Origin: CALFVT01 sp964513675
GTDB taxonomy: Bacteria > Pseudomonadota > Alphaproteobacteria > Caulobacterales > Maricaulaceae
Reading direction: 5' to 3'
NCBI GenBank assembly: GCA_964513675.1
Contig: CAZEOD010000005.1
Span: forward strand, 16,601 to 80,600
Length of the DNA: 64,000 bases
In this document: positions 24,542-34,144 of the stretch, piece after piece
Layout: every line of letters begins with the position of its first letter
Numbering within the stretch: position 1 is the stretch's first letter
Translations under genes and position numbers: made by a program
The notes under the pieces: model-generated
Told to the model about the DNA's origin: nothing
Databases searched by the model: none
The model's input: the letters and a program-made list of their open reading frames with translations, nothing else

Positions 24542-27277
24542 ATGCTCGGACTCGCGAAGAAACTGTTTGGTACAGAGAATGACCGCAAGCTGAAAAAAAT
24601 CCGTCCCCTCGTTGATAAAATCAATGGGCTGGAAGATGGATTTATCAAGCTAACGGACGATCAGTTAAAGCTGAAAACGGATGAGTTTAAAACGCGCCTT
24701 GGCGCCGGCGAAAGCCTCGACGATATTCTTCCCGAAGCTTTTGCGACTGTACGCGAAACGGCGAAACGAACACTTGGGCAACGTCATTATGATGTTCAGC
24801 TCGTCGGCGGCATTACATTGCACCGCGGCGAAATTGCTGAAATGCGTACCGGCGAGGGTAAAACCCTTGTCTCGACCTTAGCCGCTTATTTGAATGCCCT
24901 ATCTGGACGCGGCGTTCATGTTGTGACCGTCAATGACTACCTCGCCAAGCGGGATTCAGAGTGGATGGGACAAGTCTATAACTTCTTGGGCCTAAGCGTT
25001 GATTGTATCAATAATTACGAAGCCTATCAGCCCGAGCGAAAAGAAGCTTATAATTGCGATATTACTTACGGCACGAATAATGAGTTTGGCTTTGATTATC
25101 TGCGCGATAATATGAAATATTCAATCGCTGAAATGCTTCAACGTGAACATTCATATGCGATTATTGACGAAATCGACTCGATCTTAATTGATGAAGCCCG
25201 AACGCCGCTGATTATTTCTGGCCCAACCGATGACAAGTCTGAGTTTTACCAAACGATTGATACGATTATTCCGCTGATTAATGATGACGGTTATGAAATT
25301 GATGAAAAAGCCCGCAGCGCTGCTTTTAACGAAGCCGGCACGGAGCAGATTGAAACCATACTCCGTGAGCGCAATCTCTTAGAGGGCGAGAGCCTCTATG
25401 ACATTGAAAATGTCACCATTGTTCATCACATCAACCAAGCCCTAAAAGCGCATAAACTTTTCATTCGTGATAAGGATTATATCGTCAAAAACGGCGAAGT
25501 CGTTCTGATTGATGAATTTACGGGCCGGATGATGGATGGCCGCCGCCTCTCCGAAGGCTTACATCAGGCGATTGAAGCAAAAGAAAAAACAGATATAAAA
25601 CCTGAAAACGTTACGCTCGCGTCAATTACGCTGCAAAATTATTTCCGTCTTTACGACAAGCTTTCGGGTATGACGGGAACAGCTGTCACTGAAGCCTCTG
25701 AATTTGCCGATATTTACAGCCTCGAAGTTTTAGAAATACCCACCAACCGCCCAATCCAGCGGATTGATGATGACGATGAGATTTACCGGACAGAACAAGA
25801 AAAATTCGCCGCGATCACCAAAGAGATAAAAGCCTGTCAGGAGAAAGGCCAGCCGGTTCTTGTCGGTACGGTCTCTATTGAAAAATCTGAACTGATTTCT
25901 CAATATCTCAAACAGCAAGGCGTGGAACACCGCGTGTTAAATGCCCGTTTCCATGAGCAAGAGGCCGAAATCGTCGCCGGCGCAGGTGTTCCGGGAACCG
26001 TAACGATTGCGACCAATATGGCGGGCCGCGGCACAGATATTCAGCTTGGCGGCAATCTCGATATGCGGCTTGAGCAAGAACTCGCTGATATTAAGGACGA
26101 AACAGAAGCGCGCCATAAACGCGAGAAGATCGAATTTGAAGTTTCGGACTTAAAACAAAGAGCCCTTTCTGCGGGCGGTCTTTATGTTCTGGGAACAGAG
26201 CGCCATGAGAGCCGTCGAATTGATAATCAGCTTCGCGGCCGAACGGGCCGTCAAGGGGATCCTGGACGTTCAAGGTTTTACCTCTCAACCGAAGATGATC
26301 TCATGCGCATTTTTGGCGGAGATCGCCTGAAAAATATGATGGGAAAAATGGGCTGGGAAGAAGGCGAAAACCTAACAAGCCGGTTCATGACAAAAGCCGT
26401 TGAGCGCGCGCAAGTCCGCGTCGAACAACGTAATTTCGACATTCGTAAAAATCTTCTGAAATATGATGATGTGATGAATGACCAGCGCAAGCAGATTTTT
26501 GAACAGCGCCTTGAATTTATGACCGATGATGATGTCTCTGACGTTATCGAAGACTTCCGCTATCAGGTCTGCGAAGATATGATTGAAACACATATCCCCA
26601 AAAAGGCCTATGCTGAACAGTGGGATATTGAGGGTTTAACCCAAGCTGCCAAAGATAATCTCGCTATGGATATCCCATTTGACGCGTGGGCCAAAGAAGA
26701 AGGCATTGCGGATGAAGAAATGCTTGAGCGGCTTAAAAAGGCGACCGATGACGCCTTTGGGCACCTTACAAACGGGATTGACACTAGCGAAATCCAGCGC
26801 GTTGAAAAACAGATTCTACTACAAGTCATTGATTCAAATTGGCGCGAGCATTTGCAGCAACTTGACGCGCTTAAAGGCGTGGTTGGACTTCGCGCCCATG
26901 GTCAACGTGATCCGCTGAATGAATATAAAAGCGAGAGCTTCACCTTATTTGATACATTACTGACCGATTTACGTCAGGATGTAACGAAAACAATGACGCG
27001 CTTGCTGATTAATGCCCAAATGCAGCGTCAGCAGCAGGCGGCGCCTGCGCAGCAAAGCCAAACGCGCAACACAGCGCCCATGACGCCGACACCTGCCCCC
27101 GCGCGCGGCCCTATGGATATGATCGCCTCTGGCGCTATTGCAGATACATCTAAGACAACATCAGATAATGGCGATCAGCCGCTTGACCCTGAATTGACCA
27201 AGAATATTTCGCGCAATAGTCCCTGCCCATGTGGATCGGGTAAAAAGTACAAACATTGCCACGGACGTACAGCATAA
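24542..27277 (+). CDS. secA: preprotein translocase ATPase
   Basis: 911 residues from ATG 24542 (MLGLAKKLFG), with AAGG 6 bases upstream; a longer ORF begins at 24467 but adds no conserved sequence. It drives Sec-dependent export. Walker A is MRTGEGKT, the DEAD-like box is IIDEIDSILIDEARTPLI, and helicase motif NMAGRGTDIQLGGN and the arginine-finger region RGRTGRQGDPG are intact. The C-terminus has the zinc-binding CPCGSGKKYKHCHG, preceded by a Gln/Ala/Pro-rich linker. A strong terminator follows. Confidence 0.97.
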   Translation: MLGLAKKLFGTENDRKLKKIRPLVDKINGLEDGFIKLTDDQLKLKTDEFKTRLGAGESLDDILPEAFATVRETAKRTLGQRHYDVQLVGGITLHRGEIAEMRTGEGKTLVSTLAAYLNALSGRGVHVVTVNDYLAKRDSEWMGQVYNFLGLSVDCINNYEAYQPERKEAYNCDITYGTNNEFGFDYLRDNMKYSIAEMLQREHSYAIIDEIDSILIDEARTPLIISGPTDDKSEFYQTIDTIIPLINDDGYEIDEKARSAAFNEAGTEQIETILRERNLLEGESLYDIENVTIVHHINQALKAHKLFIRDKDYIVKNGEVVLIDEFTGRMMDGRRLSEGLHQAIEAKEKTDIKPENVTLASITLQNYFRLYDKLSGMTGTAVTEASEFADIYSLEVLEIPTNRPIQRIDDDDEIYRTEQEKFAAITKEIKACQEKGQPVLVGTVSIEKSELISQYLKQQGVEHRVLNARFHEQEAEIVAGAGVPGTVTIATNMAGRGTDIQLGGNLDMRLEQELADIKDETEARHKREKIEFEVSDLKQRALSAGGLYVLGTERHESRRIDNQLRGRTGRQGDPGRSRFYLSTEDDLMRIFGGDRLKNMMGKMGWEEGENLTSRFMTKAVERAQVRVEQRNFDIRKNLLKYDDVMNDQRKQIFEQRLEFMTDDDVSDVIEDFRYQVCEDMIETHIPKKAYAEQWDIEGLTQAAKDNLAMDIPFDAWAKEEGIADEEMLERLKKATDDAFGHLTNGIDTSEIQRVEKQILLQVIDSNWREHLQQLDALKGVVGLRAHGQRDPLNEYKSESFTLFDTLLTDLRQDVTKTMTRLLINAQMQRQQQAAPAQQSQTRNTAPMTPTPAPARGPMDMIASGAIADTSKTTSDNGDQPLDPELTKNISRNSPCPCGSGKKYKHCHGRTA

Positions 27278-27320
27278 TAGCGACCGATTCTTAGACTCAT
27301 CAGAATCATGAGCCTTATTT

Positions 27321-27346
27321 AGCCTGCAGAAATGCAGGCTTTTTTA
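27321..27346 (+). terminator. secA terminator
   Basis: Perfect 8-bp stem AGCCTGCA / TGCAGGCT with a GAAA tetraloop, followed by T6. It sits 44 bases after the secA stop. Confidence 0.92.
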
Positions 27347-27536
27347 TGCCTCAAAATAAAATTTCAGCACGCCGCGCTCATAAAAGAGACAAAACTACAA
27401 AATTTGTGCACAGATGTAAGGCATTAACCATTTTGCACCGATCAAACCATCCCTTCTTCGTGACCTTTTCAACCCAAACTCTTACTCAGAATTTAACTGA
27501 AAAAAGCGGCCGGGATGCCGCGACATGGAGTAAATA

Positions 27537-28274
27537 ATGAAAAGAATTTTAACAACTGCTGCTGCTTTGAGCACTGTATTAATGGCCGCACAAACCGCGC
27601 AAGCAGGTGATATCAGCGTCTCTGTATCGGCTGATTATGTTTCCGAATATGTTTTCCGCGGCGTTAGCTTTGCCAATACCGCTATCCAGCCCGGCATCTC
27701 TATTTCTAAAGGCGGATTTACACTCGGCACATGGGTTTCAACAGGCCTTGGCGAGTCATCTGCCGCAGCCAGTGACGAGATTGATATTTACGGAAGCTAT
27801 GGCTGGAATATTTCACCAAATCTTTCAGCAACAGTCGGCGCAACAATTTACCATTTCCCGCAAACATCGGGTGGTCTTTTTGACATTGGTAATGGCGATG
27901 CAAGCTCATTCGAGCCATATTTTAGCCTCAGCCATAGCGGCGTCCTATCGCCAAGCATCACAGCTTTTTATGACCTCGCGCTAGAAGCCTTTACATTACA
28001 AGGCTCAGTGAGTCACAGCGTTCCTGTCGCCGACCAAGCAAGCCTTAATTTCGGCCTTACAGGCGGGTTTGTGACATCAGATAACAGCACAGATTACGAA
28101 TGGGCAACGGCATCAACATCGCTTAGCTATAGCGTTACAGACGCTTCATCGCTTTATGTCGGCGCTAATTTTAGCCTTAACTCACAAGACTTCCTTGATT
28201 TCCCAACAGCGAATGACATCACACCTGATGACAATCTCCTATGGTTCGGAACAGGTATCTCAACAAGCTTCTAA
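27537..28274 (+). CDS. TorF-family putative porin
   Basis: 245 residues. A signal peptide (ILTTAAALSTVLMAAQTAQA) is followed by the family opening DISVSVSADYVSEYVFRGVS, typical of TIGR02001/TorF proteins. About ten to twelve beta strands with alternating hydrophobic residues follow, and the last residue is Phe, as in outer membrane barrels. Substrate is unknown. GGAG lies 8 bases ahead of the ATG. It is a single gene between two terminators. Confidence 0.88.
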   Translation: MKRILTTAAALSTVLMAAQTAQAGDISVSVSADYVSEYVFRGVSFANTAIQPGISISKGGFTLGTWVSTGLGESSAAASDEIDIYGSYGWNISPNLSATVGATIYHFPQTSGGLFDIGNGDASSFEPYFSLSHSGVLSPSITAFYDLALEAFTLQGSVSHSVPVADQASLNFGLTGGFVTSDNSTDYEWATASTSLSYSVTDASSLYVGANFSLNSQDFLDFPTANDITPDDNLLWFGTGISTSF

Positions 28275-28301
28275 GCTTGAGTTTTAAGACAACTAAAACA
28301 G

Positions 28302-28328
28302 AAAAACCCTCTCAAGAGAGGGTTTTTT
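28302..28328 (+). terminator. porin gene terminator
   Basis: Stem AAAAACCCTCT / AGAGGGTTTTT closed by a 4-base CAAG loop, with T6. It may also end accA transcripts reading the other way, since the A-rich 5' arm gives a U-tract on the minus strand. Confidence 0.88.
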
Positions 28329-28359
28329 AATGCGCGCATATATCAATAAGGTAGGAAAA

Positions 28360-29322
28360 TTAACCCAGTAAGCTACGGCCTATATTCAAAAATTTTTCTT
28401 TGCGTAATTTTACACGCTCATCCGGCGCAAGCGCTGCTAATCGGTCAAGTTCCGCGCCGATAGTTTGCCCGACACGTTCAATCATTTCCGCGCGGTTACG
28501 ATGCGCGCCGCCAACAGGCTCTTCAATAATATGATCTATCACGCCAAAGGATTTTAAATCGCTAGCGGTGATCTTCATAGCCTTAGCCGCATCCTGCGCC
28601 CGCGTCCCATCACGCCATAAAATTGAAGCGCAGCCTTCCGGCGAAATCACAGAATAAATCGAATGTTCTAACATCATGACGCTATCGGCTGTCGCAATCG
28701 CAATCGCCCCGCCAGATCCGCCTTCCCCGCAAATAACCGACACAAATGAAGAGCGCATGGACAGACCTTTATCAATCGAACGCGCAATGGCTTCGGCTTG
28801 CCCGCGCTCTTCCGCGCCGCGCCCCGGAAATGCCCCCGCCGTATCAACAAAGGACACAACAGGCAGATCAAACCGCTCTGCAAGCTCCATAAGGCGCACG
28901 GCTTTGCGGTAGCCTTCAGGATTTGACATGCCAAAATTATGCACAAGACGCTGCTCAGTGGTTGCGCCTTTTTCATGGCCCATGACCACAACAGGGCGTC
29001 CGTCAAGCCGGCCTAATCCACCCAGCAATGCATGATCTTCGCCAAATTTACGGTCCCCTGCAAGCGGCGTGAAATCTGTAATCAGGGCTTTACGGTAATC
29101 AACAAAGTGGGGCCGCAAAGGGTGACGCGCCACTTGAGTTTTCTCCCATGGGCCAATCTTTTTATAAAGCTGCTCCAACTGCTGAACGGATTTTTCACGC
29201 AGTTGAGCAATTTCCGCCGACACATCAACGGTCTCATCCTTAAGCTCTAATAAATGTTCAATTTTACTATCCAACTCCGCAATAGGGCGTTCAAAATCTA
29301 GATAGGTGCGCGCAAAACTCAT
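28360..29322 (-). CDS. accA: acetyl-CoA carboxylase carboxyltransferase alpha subunit
   Basis: 320 residues, standard for AccA. It transfers carboxyl from biotin to acetyl-CoA with AccD at the first step of fatty acid synthesis. Landmarks are LDFERPIAELDSKIEHL, MGHEKG, FGMSNPEGYRKA, FVDTAGAFPG and the GEGGSGGAIAI oxyanion region. It lies 83 bases downstream of xerD on the same strand, a common alphaproteobacterial order. Confidence 0.96.
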   Translation of the reverse strand: MSFARTYLDFERPIAELDSKIEHLLELKDETVDVSAEIAQLREKSVQQLEQLYKKIGPWEKTQVARHPLRPHFVDYRKALITDFTPLAGDRKFGEDHALLGGLGRLDGRPVVVMGHEKGATTEQRLVHNFGMSNPEGYRKAVRLMELAERFDLPVVSFVDTAGAFPGRGAEERGQAEAIARSIDKGLSMRSSFVSVICGEGGSGGAIAIATADSVMMLEHSIYSVISPEGCASILWRDGTRAQDAAKAMKITASDLKSFGVIDHIIEEPVGGAHRNRAEMIERVGQTIGAELDRLAALAPDERVKLRKEKFLNIGRSLLG

Positions 29323-29405
29323 GGGCTTAGGCCTTTATTTATTACGCCCCTAACATAAAGCCCATGCTGTGAATAACAAGTCTCTTTGTAATGAAACTCC
29401 AGTGG

Positions 29406-30371
29406 CTATTTTTTATCCGCTAAAGGGTGAGAGCTATAGACAAGCTCTTTCAAACGGTCATCGAGGATATGGGTGTAAATCTGCGTGGTTGAAATATCAG
29501 AATGGCCGAGCAAGGTTTGAACACTGCGCAAATCAGCCCCGCGCGTAAGTAAATGAGTGGCAAAAGCATGGCGCAGCACATGGGGGGAGACCTTTGACGG
29601 CGGCAAACCCGCCTTAACCGCGATATCTTTTAGATCAATCGCGAACATTTCCCGCGTAATATGCCCTAATTTACCGCGAGACGGGAATAGAAAAACATCC
29701 GCGCGTTTACGGGCCTCAATCGTTTTCGGCAAGGTGTCTTGGCGAACGGCAATCCAAGCGCCTATCATTTCAAGTGCCGTTTCCGTAAGCGGCACAAGGC
29801 GTTCCTTTCCGCCTTTACCTTTAATCATCAGGCAGCCATTCCCGCGTTTAATTGCCTCTATGCGCTTCGGCTCATCCATTTTTAATATCGCCGCCGCCCG
29901 CTTTAACGGCGCAAATTTAAGGGAGACAAGCTCACTAACCCGCAAACCACCGGCATAGAGAATTTCTAGCATACATTGCCGCCGGATGCCTTTCGCGCTG
30001 TTATCCTGCTCTGCTGTATCAAACAGGCGCTCAACGTCATCTTCGGATAAAACTTTCGGCAAAGGCCGCCCGCGTTTTGGGCCGCGTATATTAAAAGCAG
30101 GGTTCGCGTCCATATCCCCTTCAGACTGTAAAAATCCTAAAAACTGCTTCAAAGCCGAGAGTTTTCGCGCGGTTGTCGCCGCTGATAATCCAGACCCTGC
30201 CCAATTTGCAAGCACAGCTTCAATATCTGGCGGCGTCAGATTTTCTGCCGCTCCTTTGATATGTCCAAACCAATCCATTAGATCTCGGCGGTAAGCCGCC
30301 AGCGTATTATCAGATGCACCGCGTTCTGCGCTCATCATTTCTAAAAACCGGTCAATCTGACTCTCTATCAT
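29406..30371 (-). CDS. xerD: site-specific tyrosine recombinase XerD
   Basis: 321 residues. An N-terminal SAM-like core-binding domain (IDRFLEMMSAERGASDNTLAAYRRDL, key part) precedes the catalytic domain. Catalytic residues are Arg in GGLRVSELVSL, Lys in GKGGKERLVPL, HxxR in SPHVLRHAFATHLL, the second His in LLGHSDISTTQIYTHI, and its Tyr nucleophile. It resolves chromosome dimers at dif with XerC. Its ATG overlaps the TAA of the preceding gene (TAATG). The dif site was not seen here. Confidence 0.94.
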   Translation of the reverse strand: MIESQIDRFLEMMSAERGASDNTLAAYRRDLMDWFGHIKGAAENLTPPDIEAVLANWAGSGLSAATTARKLSALKQFLGFLQSEGDMDANPAFNIRGPKRGRPLPKVLSEDDVERLFDTAEQDNSAKGIRRQCMLEILYAGGLRVSELVSLKFAPLKRAAAILKMDEPKRIEAIKRGNGCLMIKGKGGKERLVPLTETALEMIGAWIAVRQDTLPKTIEARKRADVFLFPSRGKLGHITREMFAIDLKDIAVKAGLPPSKVSPHVLRHAFATHLLTRGADLRSVQTLLGHSDISTTQIYTHILDDRLKELVYSSHPLADKK

Positions 30372-31999
30372 TACTCGGCAACAGCCTGTGCGGGAACACG
30401 GGAAAGAAAATCATAGGCCGCTAATTCGCCCGCTTCACGGGCTAATCCAGCGTCCGACAGGGCCGAAACATAGCTATAAATTTCCAGTTCTGATAAATCA
30501 GTCACCTCTCGAGAGCCAATATCATGAGCAATCATCATTAGAACATGTGCCCGCGCACCCGATTTTGCGGCGCTATTTAATTGCGCAAGACGCGCAGGAT
30601 TTATAGCATCTGAGGCCTTATACTCATTGAAAACATTAAAGGTCGTTTCAGACATCTGCGCCCCAAGGCCGAGGCCAATAAACGCATCGCGCCGTGCATT
30701 GCGCCGCGTATCACCTTCGCCCGTTAGCCTCGTTTCGATATCGAGCCCTAATGGCCCGAGTAAAAACCCATTGCCAAGCGCATCGGAGGCAAGCGCAATG
30801 CGTCCCGCCAACGGCTCATTCGGATCAAGCGCTTGATAAATCCCGCGAAGCGTTGATAAATCACCGCGCCGCAGCGCTGCCCATGTAAAGCGGCGGGCAT
30901 CTAATTGAGCTTGATCTTCGGCGCTAACAAAGCTCAGAGCTTCACCCAAAAGCTGCGTCATTTGCGGCACAAAACCAACTGTTTCGGACAGATTTAACAG
31001 CGCTGCAACAGCTTGGGACGCCGCTTGAGGGTCACTATAATTAACCGCCAAATTATAAAGCTGCGCGGTTGATTTCGCCTGCGTGTCAGGGTCTTGCAAC
31101 CCTGCCAAAGCCGTATCAATATCAAAACTCGCCCCGCCCGCGAGGTCATCCGCATCAAATAAAAGCGATGACATAATGGATGTCATATCTTGCGGCGTGA
31201 GGCGGTTTTGCGTTTTAAACATTGCGGCCAAACGCTCATTTGGCCGCTTATCCGTATTACGCGTCATCGCAAGATAGTCATTCACCGACACCGCCTTATC
31301 AGGGGCCATCAAGGCGCTGAGCCTATCCAACAGCGGGTCTCCTGCGGCTATATTTTTCGGTGGATTTTTGCGAAGGCCAAGCACGGCATCTGATAAGGCG
31401 ATGAAGTCGGGATTAATGTCATCGCGCTCTCGCATCAAATTCAGCGTTAATTCTGCGGCCGCCCCTTCATCGCGGCTGATGTGGCATATAATCCGCATCT
31501 GCATCCAAAACGGCGCGCTGCGGTTATCAATTTCGCGGTCAGATTCGCGGCAGGCTGCCTCTTGATCGCCAGAGGCCAAGGCCAGTTGCGTTCGAAAACT
31601 TGCCTCTCTTTGTAGCGGGTTTTGCGGATCAGATAAACTCTTCAGCGCTGTATAATCTTGCAATCGGAGCTTGGCTTGCGTTTTCACCCTTAAGTAATTT
31701 TGCCGCGCATCCTCATCACCCTCTGGCGGTACGCCTGCTGATAATAAAACACGGCGCATAAACGCTTTAGGAAGCTCTGAAAGCTGAGCGAAATTAACGC
31801 TCTCTATGGCTTGGCTGGCCTGCGCGGCGGAAACGCCTTGCCACAGCGCGGGATCAAGCCCGCCATTGCTCGGGTTAAGGGGTTCAGAATCATAGCGCTG
31901 CGCGGCGCCAAGTTGACCAATATCGACCTGCGCAGAAACAGGCAAAACCGCACAAAACGGCATAAGACCAAAACAAGCAGATAATAAAGCACGGCGCAT
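30371..31999 (-). CDS. exported protein of unknown function upstream of xerD
   Basis: About 542 residues from ATG 31997-31999. A signal peptide (ALLSACFGLMPFCAVLPVSAQ) leads to a helical, Ala/Leu/Asp-rich protein without strong motifs. Its repeated helix pairs recall TPR-like folds (for instance QREASFRTQLALASGDQEAAC). I recognise no family name. Proteins of this size often precede xerD in Hyphomonadaceae-like genomes (recollection, not checked). It overlaps xerD at TAATG and starts 5 bases after a small membrane peptide gene. Confidence 0.8.
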   Translation of the reverse strand: MRRALLSACFGLMPFCAVLPVSAQVDIGQLGAAQRYDSEPLNPSNGGLDPALWQGVSAAQASQAIESVNFAQLSELPKAFMRRVLLSAGVPPEGDEDARQNYLRVKTQAKLRLQDYTALKSLSDPQNPLQREASFRTQLALASGDQEAACRESDREIDNRSAPFWMQMRIICHISRDEGAAAELTLNLMRERDDINPDFIALSDAVLGLRKNPPKNIAAGDPLLDRLSALMAPDKAVSVNDYLAMTRNTDKRPNERLAAMFKTQNRLTPQDMTSIMSSLLFDADDLAGGASFDIDTALAGLQDPDTQAKSTAQLYNLAVNYSDPQAASQAVAALLNLSETVGFVPQMTQLLGEALSFVSAEDQAQLDARRFTWAALRRGDLSTLRGIYQALDPNEPLAGRIALASDALGNGFLLGPLGLDIETRLTGEGDTRRNARRDAFIGLGLGAQMSETTFNVFNEYKASDAINPARLAQLNSAAKSGARAHVLMMIAHDIGSREVTDLSELEIYSYVSALSDAGLAREAGELAAYDFLSRVPAQAVAE

Positions 32000-32003
32000 G
32001 ATC

Positions 32004-32144
32004 TTATGTCCCCGGATCAATCGGTAAAGTCACTGTAACATCCGTTTGGTCTGCATGTTCAGCCCCGCCTTGCGACATTAACCAAAAATATACACCGCAT
32101 AACAGAAGACATAAAACGCCAAAGGCGAGCAATAACTTTTTCAT
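32004..32144 (-). CDS. 46-residue single-span membrane peptide
   Basis: Too short for routine ORF calls. ATG at 32142-32144 has GAGGG 6 bases upstream, a textbook ribosome site. The product starts MKKLLLAFGVLCLLLCGVYF, a membrane helix, followed by a short tail ending in VTVTLPIDPGT. Its TAA lies 5 bases before the start of the exported protein gene, so it is the first gene of an operon with that protein and xerD. No family recognised. It could be a small anchored regulator or leader peptide. Confidence 0.7.
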   Translation of the reverse strand: MKKLLLAFGVLCLLLCGVYFWLMSQGGAEHADQTDVTVTLPIDPGT

Positions 32145-32345
32145 AGAACCCTCAATTAAACTATATGACTGCCATAGCCTTGAAAAATTTTCGCCGCGCT
32201 ATTGAGCGAAACTAGATTTATCGCCATAGTAGAAGAAATTTGAACATTAGCCAGAGCGAAGACCCATAATTTTTGTTAAGGCAAAGCGCAACATATGATG
32301 TCTTTGGATGTAAAGCCATAAGACGTGAGAGGGTAAAGGCAGACT

Positions 32346-33020
32346 ATGCCGATTGAGATTGATAGACCCATAGCCCTTGTGGGCCTTATGGGTGTGGGCA
32401 AGACAACCATCGGGCGACGTCTTGCGGCAAAATTAGATTTGCCATTCCACGATTCAGATGAAGAGATTGAGACCGCATCTCGGCGGACGATTTCAGGCTA
32501 TTTTCGGGATCACGGCGAAGCTGCGTTCCGCGAGGGCGAATGCCGCGTTATTACACGTCTGCTGGACTATAAGCCTATTATTTTAGGAACGGGCGGCGGC
32601 GCCTTTATCTATCCGGAGACACAAAAGGTCTTGCTGGATAATGCCTTGACCATATGGCTTAAAGGCGACTTTGAAACGCTGTTTGAGCGCGTCAGCCGAA
32701 AAGATACGCGCCCGCTCTTACAAGTTCCTGACCCCGCGGGCACATATAAAAAATTAATGGATGAACGTTACCCTATTTACGCTAAAGCGCATATCACTGT
32801 GGATATCGCGAAAGGCCCACATCTTCGCACGGTCAACCGCGTCATGCGCGCGATTGAGGTTTATCTGGCAGAAGAAAGTGGACAACCGCTGAAAAAACGG
32901 CGCAAACCTCGCCGCCGCTTACGCCGTAGACGACAAAAAATAGCAAAAAGCCAAGTTCTGGACACAACAGCGCCAAAACCTGTCGATGTAGACATAGCTA
33001 GCCCGAAAGCCGACGCATGA
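32346..33020 (+). CDS. aroK: shikimate kinase with basic C-terminal tail
   Basis: 224 residues, of which the first 180 or so form the kinase. Walker A is GLMGVGKTTIG. The shikimate site has DSDEEIE and FRDHGEAAFREGE, the GGG loop is GTGGGAF, and the lid has RKDTRPLL. It phosphorylates shikimate in the chorismate pathway. The tail contains KKRRKPRRRLRRRRQK and an acidic end, longer than in most AroK proteins. AAGG precedes the ATG. It overlaps aroB by 4 bases (ATGA). Confidence 0.95.
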   Translation: MPIEIDRPIALVGLMGVGKTTIGRRLAAKLDLPFHDSDEEIETASRRTISGYFRDHGEAAFREGECRVITRLLDYKPIILGTGGGAFIYPETQKVLLDNALTIWLKGDFETLFERVSRKDTRPLLQVPDPAGTYKKLMDERYPIYAKAHITVDIAKGPHLRTVNRVMRAIEVYLAEESGQPLKKRRKPRRRLRRRRQKIAKSQVLDTTAPKPVDVDIASPKADA

Positions 33021-34144
33021 GTGATCTCTTAACTGTCCCTGTTAATCTCGGGGATCGCTCTTATGATATTCTCACAGGCCCGGGATTATTGACCAAAGCC
33101 GGAGAGGTTATCGCGCCGTTTTTACCGGCAAATCGTACCGTCATAGTGACGGACGAGACGGTTCATAGTCTTCACGGACAGACACTATCTGATAGCCTGA
33201 CAGCCGCAAATATCGACCATAGTTTTATTATTCGCCCGTCAGGTGAAGCGCAAAAAAGCTTTGAAACTTTACAGCGCGTGCTGGATGGGTTCTTTGAGGC
33301 TGGCCTATCGCGCAAAGATGTTGTCATTGCCTTTGGCGGCGGCGTTATGGGGGATCTCACCGGATTTGCCGCTTCTATTTATAAACGTGGATGCGGCTTC
33401 ATTCAAATCCCGACGACGCTTCTGGCGCAAGTCGATAGCTCTGTTGGCGGTAAGACCGCGATTAACAACCGCTTTGGTAAAAATCTTGTCGGGGCCTTTT
33501 ATCAACCCCGCCTTGTAATCGCCGATATTGATGTTTTAAAAACCCTGCCCCCGCGCGAGCTAAAAGCGGGCTATGCCGAAGTCGTAAAATATGGCCTTTT
33601 AGGTGACCGCGATTTCTTCGACTGGCTTGAGGTTAATGGGCCGTCCATCCTAGCCCTTGACCCCTCTGCTACGGCGCAGGCCATTGCAACATCTTGCCAA
33701 ACCAAAGCCCGAATTGTCGCTGAGGATGAATATGAAAATGGGCGGCGGGCGCTGTTAAATCTAGGCCATACATTTGGGCATGCTTTAGAGCTTGAATCTG
33801 GATATGACGGCGATCTTCTTCATGGTGAAGCCGTTAGTATCGGCATGATTATGGCTTTTGAGTTTAGCCATGCCATCGGTTTATGCCCACAGCAAGACGT
33901 CACCCGCATGGACGCGCATATGAAAAACCTCGGCATGCCGCGCCTGCCCGATGCCGCGCATTTATTCAAGGACCCGGCCAAGATTTTGGCGCATATGGGC
34001 CATGATAAGAAAAATGAAGGCCCGCATTTAACACTGATACTCGCGCGGGAAATTGGTGAGAGTTTTGTCGAGAAACGCGCCGATAAACAGGCCGTTAGTG
34101 ACTATCTAATATCGCTGTCAAAAAGGCTAGCTCATGTGGGATAA
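33017..34144 (+). CDS. aroB: 3-dehydroquinate synthase
   Basis: 375 residues. NAD-binding GGGVMGDLTGFAASIYKRG and the metal ligands in AGYAEVVKYG, NLGHTFGHALE and LLHGEAVSIGM are all present. It converts DAHP to 3-dehydroquinate. The ATG overlaps the aroK stop, so the two are coupled; the stop lies within the first codons of the CorC-type gene. Confidence 0.96.
   Translation: MSDLLTVPVNLGDRSYDILTGPGLLTKAGEVIAPFLPANRTVIVTDETVHSLHGQTLSDSLTAANIDHSFIIRPSGEAQKSFETLQRVLDGFFEAGLSRKDVVIAFGGGVMGDLTGFAASIYKRGCGFIQIPTTLLAQVDSSVGGKTAINNRFGKNLVGAFYQPRLVIADIDVLKTLPPRELKAGYAEVVKYGLLGDRDFFDWLEVNGPSILALDPSATAQAIATSCQTKARIVAEDEYENGRRALLNLGHTFGHALELESGYDGDLLHGEAVSIGMIMAFEFSHAIGLCPQQDVTRMDAHMKNLGMPRLPDAAHLFKDPAKILAHMGHDKKNEGPHLTLILAREIGESFVEKRADKQAVSDYLISLSKRLAHVG

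Noticed and set aside
27346..27537. 63-residue ORF after the secA terminator
   Set aside because: Starts right at the terminator T-run, has no usable ribosome site and no motif.
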